DNA of 64,000 nucleotides from Aquatica leii. Taxonomy: Eukaryota; Arthropoda; Insecta; Coleoptera; Lampyridae. Within the stretch, counting starts at the first letter, position 1, and every line of letters begins with the position of its first letter. Below the pieces are notes generated by a model, which saw only the letters and a list, made by a program, of their open reading frames with translations, did not search any database and was not told the origin of the DNA. Below, in pieces: positions 45,230 to 59,249 of this stretch. The stretch lies in contig CM069433.1 of NCBI GenBank assembly GCA_035610365.1, positions 175,042,882-175,106,881 of the forward strand. Direction: 5' to 3'. The translations under genes were made by a program, and so were the position numbers.

Positions 45230-46300
45230 AATGTGTTACAAGCTTTAGGTCTTACGAACCTTGCACGGTCTACTGACACAGTCGGAGATAGGGGAGGTTC
45301 AAGAGAATTATACTTAAGGGCGCCAGATCAATCCTAATTAACACTTCTGCCTTAATCACGACAGACAGTCCAAACTTGTAACTAAATTTGAGGCTCGTAA
45401 TCCTTGTTACTCTGATTTTCGGGTAGCCACCAATGGTTAACGGTTAACGACAATTAAAAGAGAAATGTATGTTACGATAAAAGAAAGATTAACAAGTATA
45501 ACAACTTTAATGTATTAACGTAGAAGATTAACAAGATTAACAATGCTCGAAATATTAACAAGTATAATTAACAGGTATAAAAACTTTAATTTAACAACGT
45601 AGCAAACTAACCAAAATATGTTGAAGTTCTCAATTTATAAACATTAGAGAAACTAACAAGTATGAGTAATAGGTGTAGAAACCTCGAAGTAACAACATAA
45701 AAGATTAACCGGAGTATTGTCTAATTTCTCGATTCATAAATGCCAGACATATCGGCAACACACAAAGCATATAGTTAAATTACATCGAGATAGCGAAGTA
45801 TATTTCGTAATAAATATTGTCTACTTTCAGCATGCGATACACCCTAAATGATATTTGAAATTACCTTATTGATATGCAAACAATAAACGTAATTACAGAC
45901 ACCGACAGTAATCAAAGTTCCGTGAGTGACTTTTATGACAGCAAAAAAAATATATGCAAACTGACTAACCCAGACTCCAGTGCTTGCTTGCGTGAAGAAA
46001 ACGTTTTCCCACCGGCAGCCTAAAATAATTATTGAAAAGCAATTCGTGTCACGAACTAACGAAAAAGGAAACTACAAAATCAGTAATAATAATTCATTAA
46101 ATGCGATATAAGAACCCGTTGTATCGAATGCTGTAGGTTGTAATTACGAACAGGTGGTTGATAACACAATCGATTATTGTCCAAAAATTAGCATCTCCGA
46201 CGCATTGCTCGTCGAGACCTCGTTTTCGTTTAAGTCGTATGCCCTCCCAAAAGCTTATACGTTCGGTAGCGGTATTTATCACTCGTACTTATGCATCATT
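45230..46300 (-). repeat. Dispersed repeat R2, copy 2
   Basis: Inverted homologue of 3690-4490 (landmarks given there). It is longer because of insertions, including a run of short imperfect repeats with the text GATTAACAAG or ATTAACAAGTATA at about 45485-45665. The TGGCGCC heptamer (minus strand) lies at about 45325. Confidence 0.6.
45480..45700 (-). repeat. Imperfect short tandem repeats in R2
   Basis: AAGATTAACAAGTATAA-like units with intervening AACTTTAAT and AACGTAG recur four or five times, with spacings of roughly 45-60 bp. They explain most of the extra length of R2 copy 2. Confidence 0.45.
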
Positions 46301-47200
46301 ATTTCTTATTGAAGCGAACAGGTGATTGGAACGTGGTGGAACCGGCTATCACATTAATACAGAAATTACGAAGGAATCTTAATAGACTGAAGACAAAATA
46401 TCTTACCCTGTGCCGAACGAATTGTAATAAATTCGTAATTGCCTTATAAATAAGTATTCATCACACAACACACCGACCGGCTCACGTAGTTGACAGCTTC
46501 AAAAATGGCCTCGCAGTAACCAACAAGGTCGGCAAAGGGCGTCAAAACCAAAAACTAATTTTTAAGTCGATACACAGGGTATTCCGTTTTGAAAATTTCG
46601 GACGTAACAAATGTGCATCCATAGTTTAAAAATTGGGTTTTTTCAACAGTTTGTCGGGTTCGCGATTCCCTGTCATATCTAAAGAAGACTTACAGCAGAT
46701 TGGACTCGCAATAAAAACACTTCGCGACGAAATAGTCGGCATGCCTTTTATTAAATTCTCTAGGTGTTCTTAGCGTGATCTTTCGGCGCACAAAAAGTAA
46801 AACTAATCTTATAAGCAACTTGTCAATTGCCAAAGACAAAGAAAAGAAAATATTAAATTTGCTGTCTCCGTTTACAACAAAAAACAAACAGAAAACCTCG
46901 TTTAAGCGATAGAATTAAGTTTAAATAATCATTCTCAATTTTATCGCATTAGACAGTATCTCAGTTCATTGTATATCTCGTACAATAATCAAATAAAAAA
47001 CTTACAAGCGCATATCCAAATAAATGTAACTAATTCCTGACCTTTTTATATGGTGCCTAATCCTCAAATTGAAGATCACGTATTGCGGTTTGACTGGACG
47101 CCGGTTGGCAACCACGTAACAATTTTTCACTAACTAATAACTTTATACAAAACGTACACTCAAAGAAAAATAATGATTATGATAAATTTTTGTGAAAGAA
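46300..47200. other. Non-coding interval
   Basis: Moderately complex; may include more of the R2 element, but no alignment with the first copy was convincing. Confidence 0.35.
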
Positions 47201-47204
47201 ACCA

Positions 47205-47400
47205 GCCCGTCAGTAACTCTCCTTACGCGAGTACAAAAAAAACACCACCCGTTAGTAACTTTTCTTCGGATAATTAAAAAAAAAACATCGCGTAAATTAA
47301 CTCCCTTCCGCGAGTACTTAAAAAAAACAGCCCGACACTAACATCTTTTTTGCGAGTCAAAAGATAAAATCCCGTATGCAACTTTAATTGTTTTTGCACC
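47205..47400. repeat. Minisatellite, unit about 40-43 bp, five copies
   Basis: CCCGTCAGTAAC, CCCGTTAGTAAC, CGCGTAAATTAAC, CCCGACACTAAC and CCCGTATGCAAC start at about 47206, 47248, 47290, 47331 and 47371. Between them lie GCGAGTA and an A-rich tract. The sequence to about 47690 looks similarly composed and may hold further decayed units. Confidence 0.65.
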
Positions 47401-48247
47401 GCGTTAGGATTTTAAAACCATTGTTTAAAACTCCCCTCCTTCTTGGTATGCAATTTTGACTTTGTTTCCTAAAACGCTTTTTTCTGACTGGTTTACGAAC
47501 CCTCTCAGTATTAAATCTGCCAATCGGTTTTTTTCTTTTTTTACTCTGTTCTGTTGAAAGCGGCGTTATGCCTTTTTTTACCCTTAAGATGTTACGACAT
47601 TTTTTTACTGGACGGCGCTGCGTGTTTAAATGGAACAAAAATTTACCAATTCTACAATTTTTTCTCCTGTTAATATTAAACAAATCCGCTACTGACTATA
47701 AAAAAGCATTAAACAAATGAACTTTACTTTAACATGAATTCTTTCTCTAGTTTTAACAGATTTATAACGCTTTTTTTATTATTTATTTATATATTATTAT
47801 TATTTATAATCTTATTTATAATCTTTACAATTGCTTGACTGTTGATACAATTTCAACATTCAGAATTTACTCAAATTTTATTTTACATGCTTTCGTCCTA
47901 TGATGATAAATTTACAGTAAAATCTTTTATGACTTAAACTAGTAATTACTGATTTACTTCATAAATCAGGTTTATTAAATTATTTTGTTTTCGCATTTTA
48001 AAATTTGAACATAAATTATCGGTTTAGTAGAACTTGTGTGTTTTGGTCTAGTTGCTTTTGGTGCCCATCGCGGCTTTTTTTGCTGGTAGTTTCGTCAGTG
48101 TTGCAATATTACACCAGGTATCTGAAGTTGTTTTTCTTGTAAATCATGCCTGCATCGAAACCGCCACAATTTTTGTATTAAATTACCCTAAAACGGTGCA
48201 AGATAGAGGAAAGTTGCACGTAAACATTTTAGAAAACGAAATTTACT

Positions 48248-48366
48248 AAAAAAAAGTCGGCGGAAGGCAAGTGTGCAAAGTTGCTCGAAAATGTCTCACA
48301 TTATATTAAAATTCTGTAACTCTTAAACTATTAGATATAATTATACACTCCCGCCGACCTTTTTGT
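48248..48366. repeat. Short inverted repeat flanking a 90-bp spacer
   Basis: AAAAAAAGTCGGCGGAAG at 48249-48266 is mirrored by CTCCCGCCGACCTTTTTG at 48348-48365. It could be a hairpin or a very small MITE. No target duplication is clear. Confidence 0.4.
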
Positions 48367-48369
48367 AGT

Positions 48370-51300
48370 AAATTTGGTGCTCAATAAATTGTTTATGTAC
48401 AATTTTCATCTATATTGTACCGTTTTTGTAGCGTACAAGGCGGAAACTCGCGCGGATCTAATTCTGCAAATACTATAATTATTTTTCAGTACTTCTGAGT
48501 GAAATTAAGACTTATTTTATTTTTAAAACATAAAACGAATCATAAGGAATATCTTGTTTAATAATAATTAAACACTGCATCCGAAAGATACAAAAAATGA
48601 AGTGAAATTGGGAACCACCGCAAGTTTTAGCTTTGTTTCATCTGAGCGTTTCATCGTTTCGTTATATGAACCTTCGAATGAAGCATCCTAAAAGTGTATT
48701 TAACACTAAATTAATTAAATTTGGATTTGGAAACGTGAAATAATTTTGATATTGTAATGCAAAATTATTCAAATAATCTTAAAGAAAACCAAATGAATGC
48801 AACAAACTTTAATACCAAGTCTTTCCCGAAGAATATGTCCAGAAATCAAACAATGGTTACAAAGTCGTTTAAGTTATATTTAATGTGCTACCGATTTCTC
48901 GTAGTTATTTGTCCCAGTAGAGGATATAACGAATGTTAGTTGCTGACATAATTAACTTCTATTTAGTACGGTTTAGTTTTTGTATCCATGTATGCTTAAG
49001 TTGTTGACCCAATAAAAAAAATAATTAGTCATTCATTAAGATTTGCCAAAGTAACAAACACGTGTGCGGGTGAAAAAACTTGCTGTGATAATAAAAGAAA
49101 AATTACATCACGCCGTAAAATAGATATCCACTTTTACCCTACAAAATTTTTCACATACACAACACCAGAATCTCAATTGACTTACACATTACAAACCTGT
49201 ATATTCTAAAATTATTAAATGTAAATATCACTGAGCATTGCGTTAACGCACGTGCCGTTAGTTAACGGTAACCAAACCGGAAATTAAATGAGTAGTATGT
49301 TGACAATGGACACCACGGGAAACCATAACAAGGTTTTTTACTATAACATGGTAATTTTGAAATCGTAGACTTAATACAGCTAACAAGCATCAGATGAAAA
49401 AGTCCATTTTGTTTGTGGTTTTTAGGTAATCCATACGACGAATATTTGTAAATAATTTAAAATCAAAATTACAACGTTCTTTGTATTAATAATTATTTAT
49501 AGTTATTTTTAATACATAGTAAATTATCCTATGAAATGTCTCTGCCATTAAATATTGTTAATGGTTAACCCCCATCGTACATGAATATAAAACTATAATG
49601 CAATTGAGGAACGAAAGTATCTCCTAAAAAGGCGAAATGGCCATCCAGTAGTTCACTCCGATGACATATTATGAATTTTTCTTGATTTTTAAATAATATG
49701 ACACATAACTAACCGTTAATTTCTTGATTTGCAATGTATTTTTGCTTAATATCAAGCTGTTTCTAGAGTTTTTATGGTAGTTTAAATTGCCACTCTGTTT
49801 ACATAATTTTTAAAAATGTACCAAAACCACAGATATAAATTTTAAAATTAGACACCACTTTTTTGATACTTACAAAAGCAGTTTATTTTATTAACCGTTT
49901 TGATGTCAAGTTTGCACACTTTTATTTACACTCCTAAAACGTAAAATTTAATAAACTGAAAAAAATACCTTTTTCCTGTATTGGCTTTAATATTTTTTTT
50001 TAATTGAATTTTTATTTGATTAGTTTTTAGCAGTAGCAATTTTTTAGATTTAAGTGTAGCTATACATTTCTCGTTAAACAAATTTACATTTGTATTATTT
50101 TTTGCATAAACTTACACATATACATGTATACGTTTCTATCTTAAGCCACAAAACTTTGTTGATTGCGTAACAAAAATTCACACTTTTGCTTTTTTTCCTT
50201 GCTAATTGATGGCGTTATAATAATTATTTTGTAGATTGTGTATAAGTTTCGTTTCTTTAATTAAGTTAGGGTTTTTGTGTCAATATTTTGCAGTTTTTAG
50301 GGACGATGTTTTCATGTAAATATTTGTTACTTTTTGTAGAAATTTGTTTGACTATTGTGTTACCAATTTATTTCAAGTCTTTTGTACTCAAAAATATGTT
50401 GATTTTAAATTTTGTTTCAAATTATTTTAATGTTTAGCGTGTTATTATAGTTTTTTGTTTTAAAAATTATTTTGTATTCAATTCAAGATTTATATAAAAA
50501 AAGACAAATATGTTGTTTTTTTAGAGAATAAATAAAAACATCAATTTATAGTACATAAAACGTTTGAAATCGTTTATGCATTGATTACAACTTGATGAAA
50601 ACAACAATTCGTGTGGTTTGTAATACAGTTAAAACATGAAATAATTATAAGACAACCTTCGCCAAATTGACCCAGAAGCATCTACTGCGATTTGCAAATA
50701 AAGGACAACCACCAACAGACCTATAAGACTATGTAAACGGAATGTATAGTTGTTTCGGATTATGCATATTCCAACATTGCACTAAGTAATGGTAGAGTTT
50801 CGGTCGGAAACGCTACTAAGAGGGTGGAACTTGAAACACAAACTTGCAAATTGCTTGTTTAACTTAAAGGCTGCGAGTATCTGTATATTGAACATCAAAG
50901 TATTCGCAATATCAGATTTTAGACAATTTGTACCCAATACATCTACTCACTTTGATATGTTTATTATAACCGAAGATTTAATGTTACACTAATTATTAGG
51001 GTCTGCTAAAATTATTCGGTAGTTAAACATTTACATTATATGGATGTAACCGTACTCGTATCGAAATTTACAGCAAACACGCATCATTTTATCGTGTACC
51101 GTTTTAATTAAACTGTAATGAAATATTTTAACTATTCGGAATCTTGTATCATTCATTCAAGAACTAAATTTATATTCTGCATGTATAAATTAAGACTAAA
51201 TTATCTGCTTAGTTTACGTTTGTAGCAATTCCAACTGCAATCGAACTTGCCGAAGACGTATTAATCCTGATGAGGTATTGATTTTCTTTAACAATGCAGT

Positions 51301-54300
51301 CATGCACATATGCATTTGTTTACATTTTTTCATTTTACCTGTGCATTATGACTGTAATCTTTTGTTCTTTGCAAAAAAATTAATATTGTTCCCTATTGTA
51401 ATGCTTTCAGCATTTTACGGTTTATATACCGTAGACGGTTAGATATCGCTCATACTGTATAAAAGCCTGTAATATTAAAGCAGCAATTATTTTACATTAT
51501 ACCGTAAACACAATACATGTATAAACATGTTTTTTCTTGTCTATGATGTGTTAAATTGTTTAAAATTGTTGTTTGAAGCTTTTGTAGGTAATTTAATGTG
51601 TGATTTAGAAAGATTACACTTATTAAAAATAAATATTTTAAACACTGTTAATAGTGATGCTGCAGTATGAATCAACGTATTATAAATGCAAATCTTATAC
51701 GAATTGATATTTTTTTTAAATTTCTTATAAGATTATTTTAGTATTGCTGTTGATTTTAGAACACTTTACTATTCAAGATTTTTTTAGATAGCGCAATCAA
51801 CTGTTTTAAATAAAAATTATATAATAAAAAACTACGTTTTATAAATCTGTGCTATCAAATTATTGCAATTATTATTTTATTAAATTCACATAAATTTAAA
51901 TTAGCTAAAACATTTCCATTAAAAATTAATATTACAATATTATAATTATACTAACAGCTAATAAAAGAGTATAACTGGTAAATTACATTCAATGTTAGAA
52001 ATTATACTACGTGTACTTTTTTGCTACATTATTTGTCATACAAATATTAAATACAATTTTATTGAACTTTTGACCGTAACGTTTCTATATATTACTAAAT
52101 CCATTTATTAAAAAAAATTATTACAGTTATTTGAATTATTGCTTTTATAGTTATAGTTTATTTGAAATAAGAAATATAACACTGCACACATTGTTTAAAA
52201 ATATTTTGATCTAAGCAGTTACTTAAAACGTTCTGTAGTTTTTTTTGTTACATTTTAATTTAAAAAAAAGATACACATATGTATATTTTATTGGTTTTTA
52301 TCAAAATTTAAATTTATTAGATAAATTATTACGTAGAATGTGATTATTTTCCCAAGTGCAAAAATGTACTGCGCGTAGGTGTCAGATTGTTGTATAGAAC
52401 AACCCTAGAAGCACAAAATATACGTAATATATTAGTAAATAACATCTGGTAAATATTTAAATGTCACACTTTTTTATATTGGCCATTTATTGTAGTATTA
52501 TATCAATAATTTATATAAAATAAATGTTTCCTAAATATTAGTTATAAATATCTTCTAAACATATGTTTTTAATATATGGCTGACATTATTGTTTGTTTCC
52601 AATATATGGGAAATATTACTTTTTAATCTGTTCTAGATGTAGCTCACTATTATTTGTGAGATATTTGTAAAATATATACCTACTACATATGTGTATGTTT
52701 GCAAATGATATTTAATCTGTTCTTTTTTGCTACGCATTGAACAGTTTTTATTAAATCGTATTAAAACACTGCAAATATTCTGTAAAAACACATTTATTCA
52801 TAAAAATGACACTAACAAAATAAAATTATAAGTGATGAATAAAATTTAAATTGAAAATTTGTATACATTTTAAACATCTTTAAAAAATAAGTACACAAAA
52901 AAAATGTATCTTAAAATTACTTATTGCTATCATTATATATTACATAGATACTACATAAATGTTCTAAAGTATGCCAAGTATAACGCAACGGATTTACGTA
53001 TGTAACATCCGTTACATTAGGATGTCGTCTTTTGATGGCATCTAAAAAAAACACACAATTAAAATTTACTCTACCAGGTTGTATTAAAAAATCTACATGT
53101 TATAATAATAATTATAAAGTGCATTAAAATGTATAAAGAAACCCTATGAAAACATATATTTTTTTTTAAAATGTGGTTTACAGAAATTTCAACAGCCTTA
53201 TCATTTCTATTTATTTAATCACTTCAATAAAACATCTACTATATATTGAAATGTTTGTCTTTTTACCGACTAGTATAGATTAATAAAATTAGCAAAAACT
53301 TTAAACAGGATTAGTTTTAAAAGTGCACAAAAGCATTTTATTGGGATTGCTATTCAAAAAATAAGGACACTGTTCAAATAAATTATAGAAACTGTTTTTT
53401 TTGCATATATTTAATTATATATTTTTTAAAATGTGTTGTTTATTGATTATTGACCATAGTTAAGTAAATAAAAGCATTTTTTAAATTTATGTTTCTTATT
53501 GACAGTTGAAATTTGTTTGAATTATTTTCTGTAAATGTTAAACAGTCAACTAATCGAATTTAGCGTGTACTCGCTGCGTTAAAATAAATTATTCACAAAA
53601 TGGTTTTTTGCTTTTCTATATTTAAAAAACATTACGCAAAATAAAAAATAAGAAAAGTAATAGGCACTTACCTGATTATACAATTACGTTGCACTAAAAC
53701 TCGATATAAAAATTTAAACTTCGCAAACTGCAAACACAAAATCTAAATGCATATTAGTAAAGAAAATTTTCCTTATTCTTGTTCAGGGTCCATATAACTG
53801 TTTCTGACCTCAGTACTTAAAAGTAGGTAAATGATAAACTTGTTAATATGTTCAATGTTGCAAAGAATTTTACGAAATTTTCTAAAAAGTACTTTTTGTA
53901 AACCCGTTTAGAATGCCACAAAAATATTTGAAAAGATGGCCTCTAAAATCATAAATACCTAATAGAATGCTGACAGTAAGTTTACAGCAAAATAACAATA
54001 ACTTGTCTAAAATTTATTTGCAGCAAATGTAGTTTATTGTTGTAAAATTACTATATTTTTAGTTATAACGTAATTGATTTTTCAATTCAAACGCAGATTT
54101 CTCGATTTCATATTCTCCTTGTGTAATTTTCTAAAAATCAAATTACGTTTATATACATACTATAAATTTAGATTACTTTTTAATAAAATATGCGCACATA
54201 AAAATAATTTTTAAAATAAGCATATTTAAATCGTGAGAACATCGTGTTAGGGTCTTTAGTAAAAATAAAAAAAAAGTTTCAGGGAAACGTTTGAACTATA

Positions 54301-56080
54301 ATTACGTAAATTTAAAAGTACGTTTAAAAATAAACATAAAAATATTAGATAGTGATTAAACATAAATATTAACTCTATACATAATTATAATAGACATATA
54401 TTTTATGTCAGTCAAACTTAGAAAAAAACATTTGTGACTTTAGAGTATGCGAACGATATTGTTGGTACATATTTATTGTTTGTTTTTATCTAGTTTTACA
54501 TTATCTAGAATACATTTTTTACATCTTGCAATAAGTATCTAGAATTAAAATATTTACCTGACGTCATGTAAATATTGAAAAAATTTGTAAAGTTTTAAAA
54601 TATATCAATGATATTGTACGTATATATTTTTAGAATATTAGTATTATACACTTTAACAATATCAAGAATATGTCTACTACACCAAGCAATATTTAGCCGA
54701 CTTTAAATATTGTCTAAGATCATTAGAATATCGTACATATTGTGCTACTAGGAAATTTTTGGTATATGTGTAGTTGTAGTAGTAATTTTATTATTCATGC
54801 TTTATTGAATTACATTGAGTACTGTTTATGGCCACACTGATCGCTAAAAAAATTCACTGTAAATTTTGCTCTCATAACTTAGATACTTAAGTACTTCAAA
54901 CATGCAAATTAGGTTATATTTTGACAAAACTTAAATTACGAAAAACCTTAAGGTTTAAGCCTTATGAACGTTATTAAAACACACACTTATTTTGATCGGA
55001 AAATAGAAAAATGTAATATACAGTTTTATTTAAAAAAAAAACACACACACACACACAATGACGCTTTTAAAGTCTTTGCGACACCCTATATAATATGAAA
55101 ATAATTTTTAAAAAAAATAGACCTTTATATATCCTTAAAGTGAAACTTTCTGTAAGTTGCATATTTTGGCCCAGGACAGAAAGTGTGGTAGTTTGCACAA
55201 TAGCCATTTCAGACTGCAGCATTTTAAAATGTATTTTTAGCAAATTTTAAGAAGGTGCCCGTAACTATACAAAATAAAAGATTAACAGAATAACTTCAAT
55301 GCAAACTGTAATTGTTTACGTAAAGGTTCAGAAACAGATAACCAGACTAATCTGTGGTTCAGGTCAGAAAAAAATCCTTAAAAAAAACTTAAAAGAAATA
55401 CATTCTTGCCGATGGAATTCTTTTCGTTTACGAAACAATTTTCCTATTAATTGTAAAAAAATGTTTCCTCATTAAAAAACATCATAAAACCTTGAGGCTT
55501 AGAAGTTAAATAAAAAAAATGGATACATAAAACTGACGTTTAGTATCAGCAGTGGTATCAGTATTAGGGATGTTATGTAAGATGGAGGTGATGTTATGGG
55601 AGGCAGGAGTAAACCCGGATATCTTTTATTAACCACAAGAAAGAAGAACCGTCGTGCATCATCAAAGTATCTAATCAAGACGGGAATTTACGAAGGATAT
55701 AACTAAATAATCAAAAAATTGTTTACCTTTATTATGTCAATACAAAATTCGGCGAACTGTTTATATGAATCGTATCGTATTTATAATTATTAATTAGGTG
55801 TACAGTTGTTGCCGTCGCATAAAAGTAATCACTTCAAGATAAAAATCCCACGCTTGGCTGTGTAAGTGTATACCCCACTGTTTAGATTTGTCTTGCTGTT
55901 ATCTAATATTTTGAAATAAAATACCTACTACGTTATCAATATCACTCAGTGAGAGTAAAAAGTTAATATTTAACAGATTTTAAAAAAAATGTAAATACAA
56001 AATTACTGGATTACATTAATTTGAAAATAGTAGTAAGATTCAGAGCCAAATTATGTTTATATATTAAAAAGTTTCAACCA
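48370..56080. other. Long AT-rich region without recognisable genes
   Basis: 7.7 kb of AT-rich DNA. Small local features are a 12-bp palindrome TGCGTTAACGCA at 49239-49250 and a (CA)n microsatellite at 55041-55057. There are also a few GC-richer patches (50640-50960, 55560-55700) with no assignable reading frame. Confidence 0.6.
55041..55057. repeat. (CA)n microsatellite
   Basis: About eight CA units directly after a run of A. Confidence 0.9.
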
Positions 56081-56084
56081 ATCT

Positions 56085-56985
56085 TTAGGTCCCCATAGAT
56101 CTTAACGTCAAGCTTACGACCGGTATCATTAGTCGAAATTCATTTACGACAGAATCACAGTCCGACGTGTACTTCCAAATCTCTGATAGTTACATTCCCG
56201 CACATTAATGATTAAAGTCTTGACGTTTATAGTAAATAAACAAAATTGACATTGATTAGACATGAAATGCGCAGATATTACATAATCATTCCCTAATTCA
56301 TTTAAATTAGAATTGTAGCATTGTTTAAATTTTGACATAACGCATCCTAGCGCGATCGCATTTTGGTAACTCCGAAGTGTTTGACCAGACGAGAGTCAAG
56401 GTGGTGCCGTATTCCCCGCTTGATTATGCCACCGGAAACTTATATTATACATAAATACCTTTTCAGTCAGAAACTACGTAAGGAATACTCAATCGCACGT
56501 GGCACTACTTCCAACTGATCCTTGGCGAACTCAAACTACACAATAAGACGCCATCAGTAGAATTACACCACACAAAAGAAATTGCGCCTTCGTTAATCCA
56601 TGAGAAGAAAGAAAGCTAAAACAACCAAAAATAGTTGGTACGTCGCAAACATCCACCACGTGTAAATACTAACCTACTCTATGACTTTGGTTAGAAAATA
56701 TTCAGCTACGTCGTTCTGCGAATGCGATATTCGAGCGGATTTATTAGAGATTTCTAAAATGAAAACGTCTTTACGTTAGATGACGATTGATGAGGGAAAA
56801 CCTCATTTTCTTACCAATCCGTTTCCGCCACATCCATAACAAACTCGTAAGACAAAATGAACCGGAAACGTCCTTAGAAGGTCAACTACTATTGCGCTCT
56901 CTGCGTGAATCAAGTTGAAGAATATTATTCGAGGTCGGATATCTCACTCGGGTGATGACAAAGTTGCTTATCCATCAAATGAAAT
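56085..56985 (-). repeat. Dispersed repeat R1, copy 2
   Basis: Inverted homologue of 1985-2950 (landmarks given there). Its left limit near 56088 is where homology stops, giving a probable element boundary or truncation point. The right limit runs into the hAT pseudogene. Confidence 0.65.
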
Positions 56986-57879
56986 AATGACGAAATACCA
57001 AAAATAGTCGTTACATTCTACAGGAATTTCCATAGAATGACAGAAACAGCCTTTTGCATGATGAACACGTTTCAAATGATTTAGCAACTCATGCTCCAGA
57101 TTTTGATTTGGCAAAAGAACCACAGCTTGTATATACAGATAGTGAACTTGCGATACAGGTAATTGTTCACCAAATTTATTAGTTGTTTACTGTTATGAAG
57201 TGATAGTACAAAAAATCACGTTTTGCAGCTTTGTGAGACTGAACAGCTTATCCCAGACAGTCCAGATACTCAAATAGACGGCATAGATACGCAGAAGCAA
57301 ATAGTAGTTTTCCCGAATGACAATTCATTGCCGAAAAGTAAAGAAACGAGTACTGCCGAAACTAGTTATGGATCATCATCAAAATTGGCAAGCTTGGATG
57401 TTCTGACTGTAGAGAAGTTAATCTTTTTAAAAAATATGATAAATCAGTAATAAAGTCCTTACTACACTAAGAAGTCACGAAATTTATGAGTCCAATCTGA
57501 TAAGCGTAATTTGTGATAGTGCCTCAGTAATGCATGGAAAAATAAAAGGTGGTGCTGAACTGTTGGAGCAGCAATATCCAAAGTTGGTCATCTGGCACTG
57601 CTCTGTCTACCGTCTTGAATTGTGTGTTAGAGACACCATGAAAGAACTCAATCAAATCAATTATTTCAAGGTGTTTATCGAAAAGCTTTGTAGGCTTTAT
57701 ACTACAAACTCAAAGAACCAGCAAGAATTAAAATAATGTGTTAAAAATCTAGATGTGGAGTTGCTAAAGATAGGAAAACTTCTAAGCACTCGTTGGGTAG
57801 TCTCCTGCTTAAGAACTGCCCGTGCTGACTGGGAAAACTATGTTGTCTTGTTTACTTACTGCAAGGTAAGAAAGATTTG

Positions 57880-58800
57880 CTAGTCGGGTATGATTTATTA
57901 CGATAATGAATTGTTCATTTTATTAAAAACAGAAGTTAACAAGTTATTTAGAGCCATGTCCGTGACAAACCACTTAAATGGTAACGACAGAAACACATTT
58001 TTCATGGAGATTTTAAATTATGCTTTTAATTGGGCGGCTTATTAATAAATTACAATTTTAATTTTAACGTCGCTGTTAATTAAAGCCTTAGAAAATAATT
58101 TTTAAATAACGATAAATAGTGGTCTTTTAGTTTTTGTTAATTTCACAGTCTGTGTTGTGTAACCTGCACATTTTTTTCGATTGAATACGTCTGATCTTAA
58201 TTAACATTTTTGTGTTCACTGTTTATATAAATTCTTTTGCGCAATACAGTTGACGCACTGCACATGCGTTATGACTTCTTCTTCTTAAGTCATACGCCAT
58301 CCTGGGTACGGTTGTCGCCGTGTGAGGACGTGTTCGTCCTGCACAACGTGCAGAAAATGTCCACATGTTAAATTTGTACGGTGGAATTTTGCGTTCGTAG
58401 TATGTAATAATATCCGCTTTTGTCTGTTTTATGTACGCTTTCGTTTGTTTAAAGAAACCCGTAATCTAAAAGGGTTTCTTTCTTTTTTTTTGGTACGTAC
58501 GAACTGGAAGTTTTTTTTTGATATACGACTACGGTTTCTGATTTATTCAATGCTTTTCGATTTGTGTACGTATGATTTTGTTTATGGTTACAAAAATTTG
58601 GTTTGGATACGTACGCCTTTTTACGATTTTGAGGTATGAAATGCGATATGAAATATGGTTTACGCTGCACGTTTGATGTTAGTCACAACGTCGCTTTTAC
58701 GAGGAATTTTCGTTACGAATTATGATTTTCATGTGTGAAAATCGATAATTATTCATGGTTACGCCTGATGGAATTTGATTTGGATGTTTCGAATGAAAAT
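57880..58800. other. Interior of the hAT pseudogene, unassigned
   Basis: Probably intron sequence or a deleted or inserted segment between hAT blocks. 58265-58640 is more complex and T-rich; its 105-codon open frame (58322-58639) has Cys-rich starts but no recognisable domain. Confidence 0.3.
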
Positions 58801-58803
58801 TAT

Positions 58804-59249
58804 CATACGATACGTTTATACTAACATTAGAATGTCTTCCGGGTTTGAACCGTGTCATAGTTGCAACCGAAGCTGCCAACGTTTTGCCCACTTTCGTAAG
58901 GGGCTTCATCAGGGCGTGAGATAAATCGCAAAACTCAAACAAGCAATCGAAATCTAACTAAGAACTTTTCAAAAGTTAGGTTATCCACTTGTAAAACAAG
59001 CCATAACCTAAACTATGAAAAGGTAAGAAAGAAAACGATAGCCTGAAAAAGCAAACGAAAATCTAACAAAGAACCACTACCGAGTTAGGTAATCAACTTG
59101 TGAACCAAGCCAGATTCTAAACTCCGTAGAAGTGGGCGAAACGTTGGCAGCTTCGGTTGCAACTATGACACGGTCCAAACCCGGAAGACATTCTAATGTT
59201 AGTATAGATTCCGGCCGTAGAAGCCTTCGCTATTACATACGATACGTTT
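58804..59249. mobile_element. 418-bp PLE1-derived insert with 14-bp target duplication
   Basis: CATACGATACGTTT at 58804-58817 recurs at 59236-59249 as a target site duplication. The insert 58818-59235 begins with the reverse complement of its own end. CTAACATTAGAATG with CCGGGTTT at the left matches AAACCCGG with CATTCTAATGTTAG at the right. The hammerhead-like module is inverted on the left (TCATCAG at 58906) and partial on the right (GGGCGAAACG, 59135-59144). The centre (59020-59130) matches the PLE1 3' arm at 12702-12820. It is a non-coding, PLE-mobilised derivative inserted in the hAT pseudogene. Confidence 0.8.

Noticed and set aside
47384-47683. 99-codon very basic protein
   Set aside because: It lies in and beside a minisatellite and the basic composition follows from T-rich DNA read in reverse; no domain or splice support.
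48052-48249. 65-codon frame with a hydrophobic start resembling a signal peptide
   Set aside because: No homology I recognise, no promoter or splice context, and it ends at an inverted repeat.
50789-50992. 67-codon frame in a GC-richer patch
   Set aside because: Short, no homology, and surrounded by AT-rich DNA without splice sites I trust.
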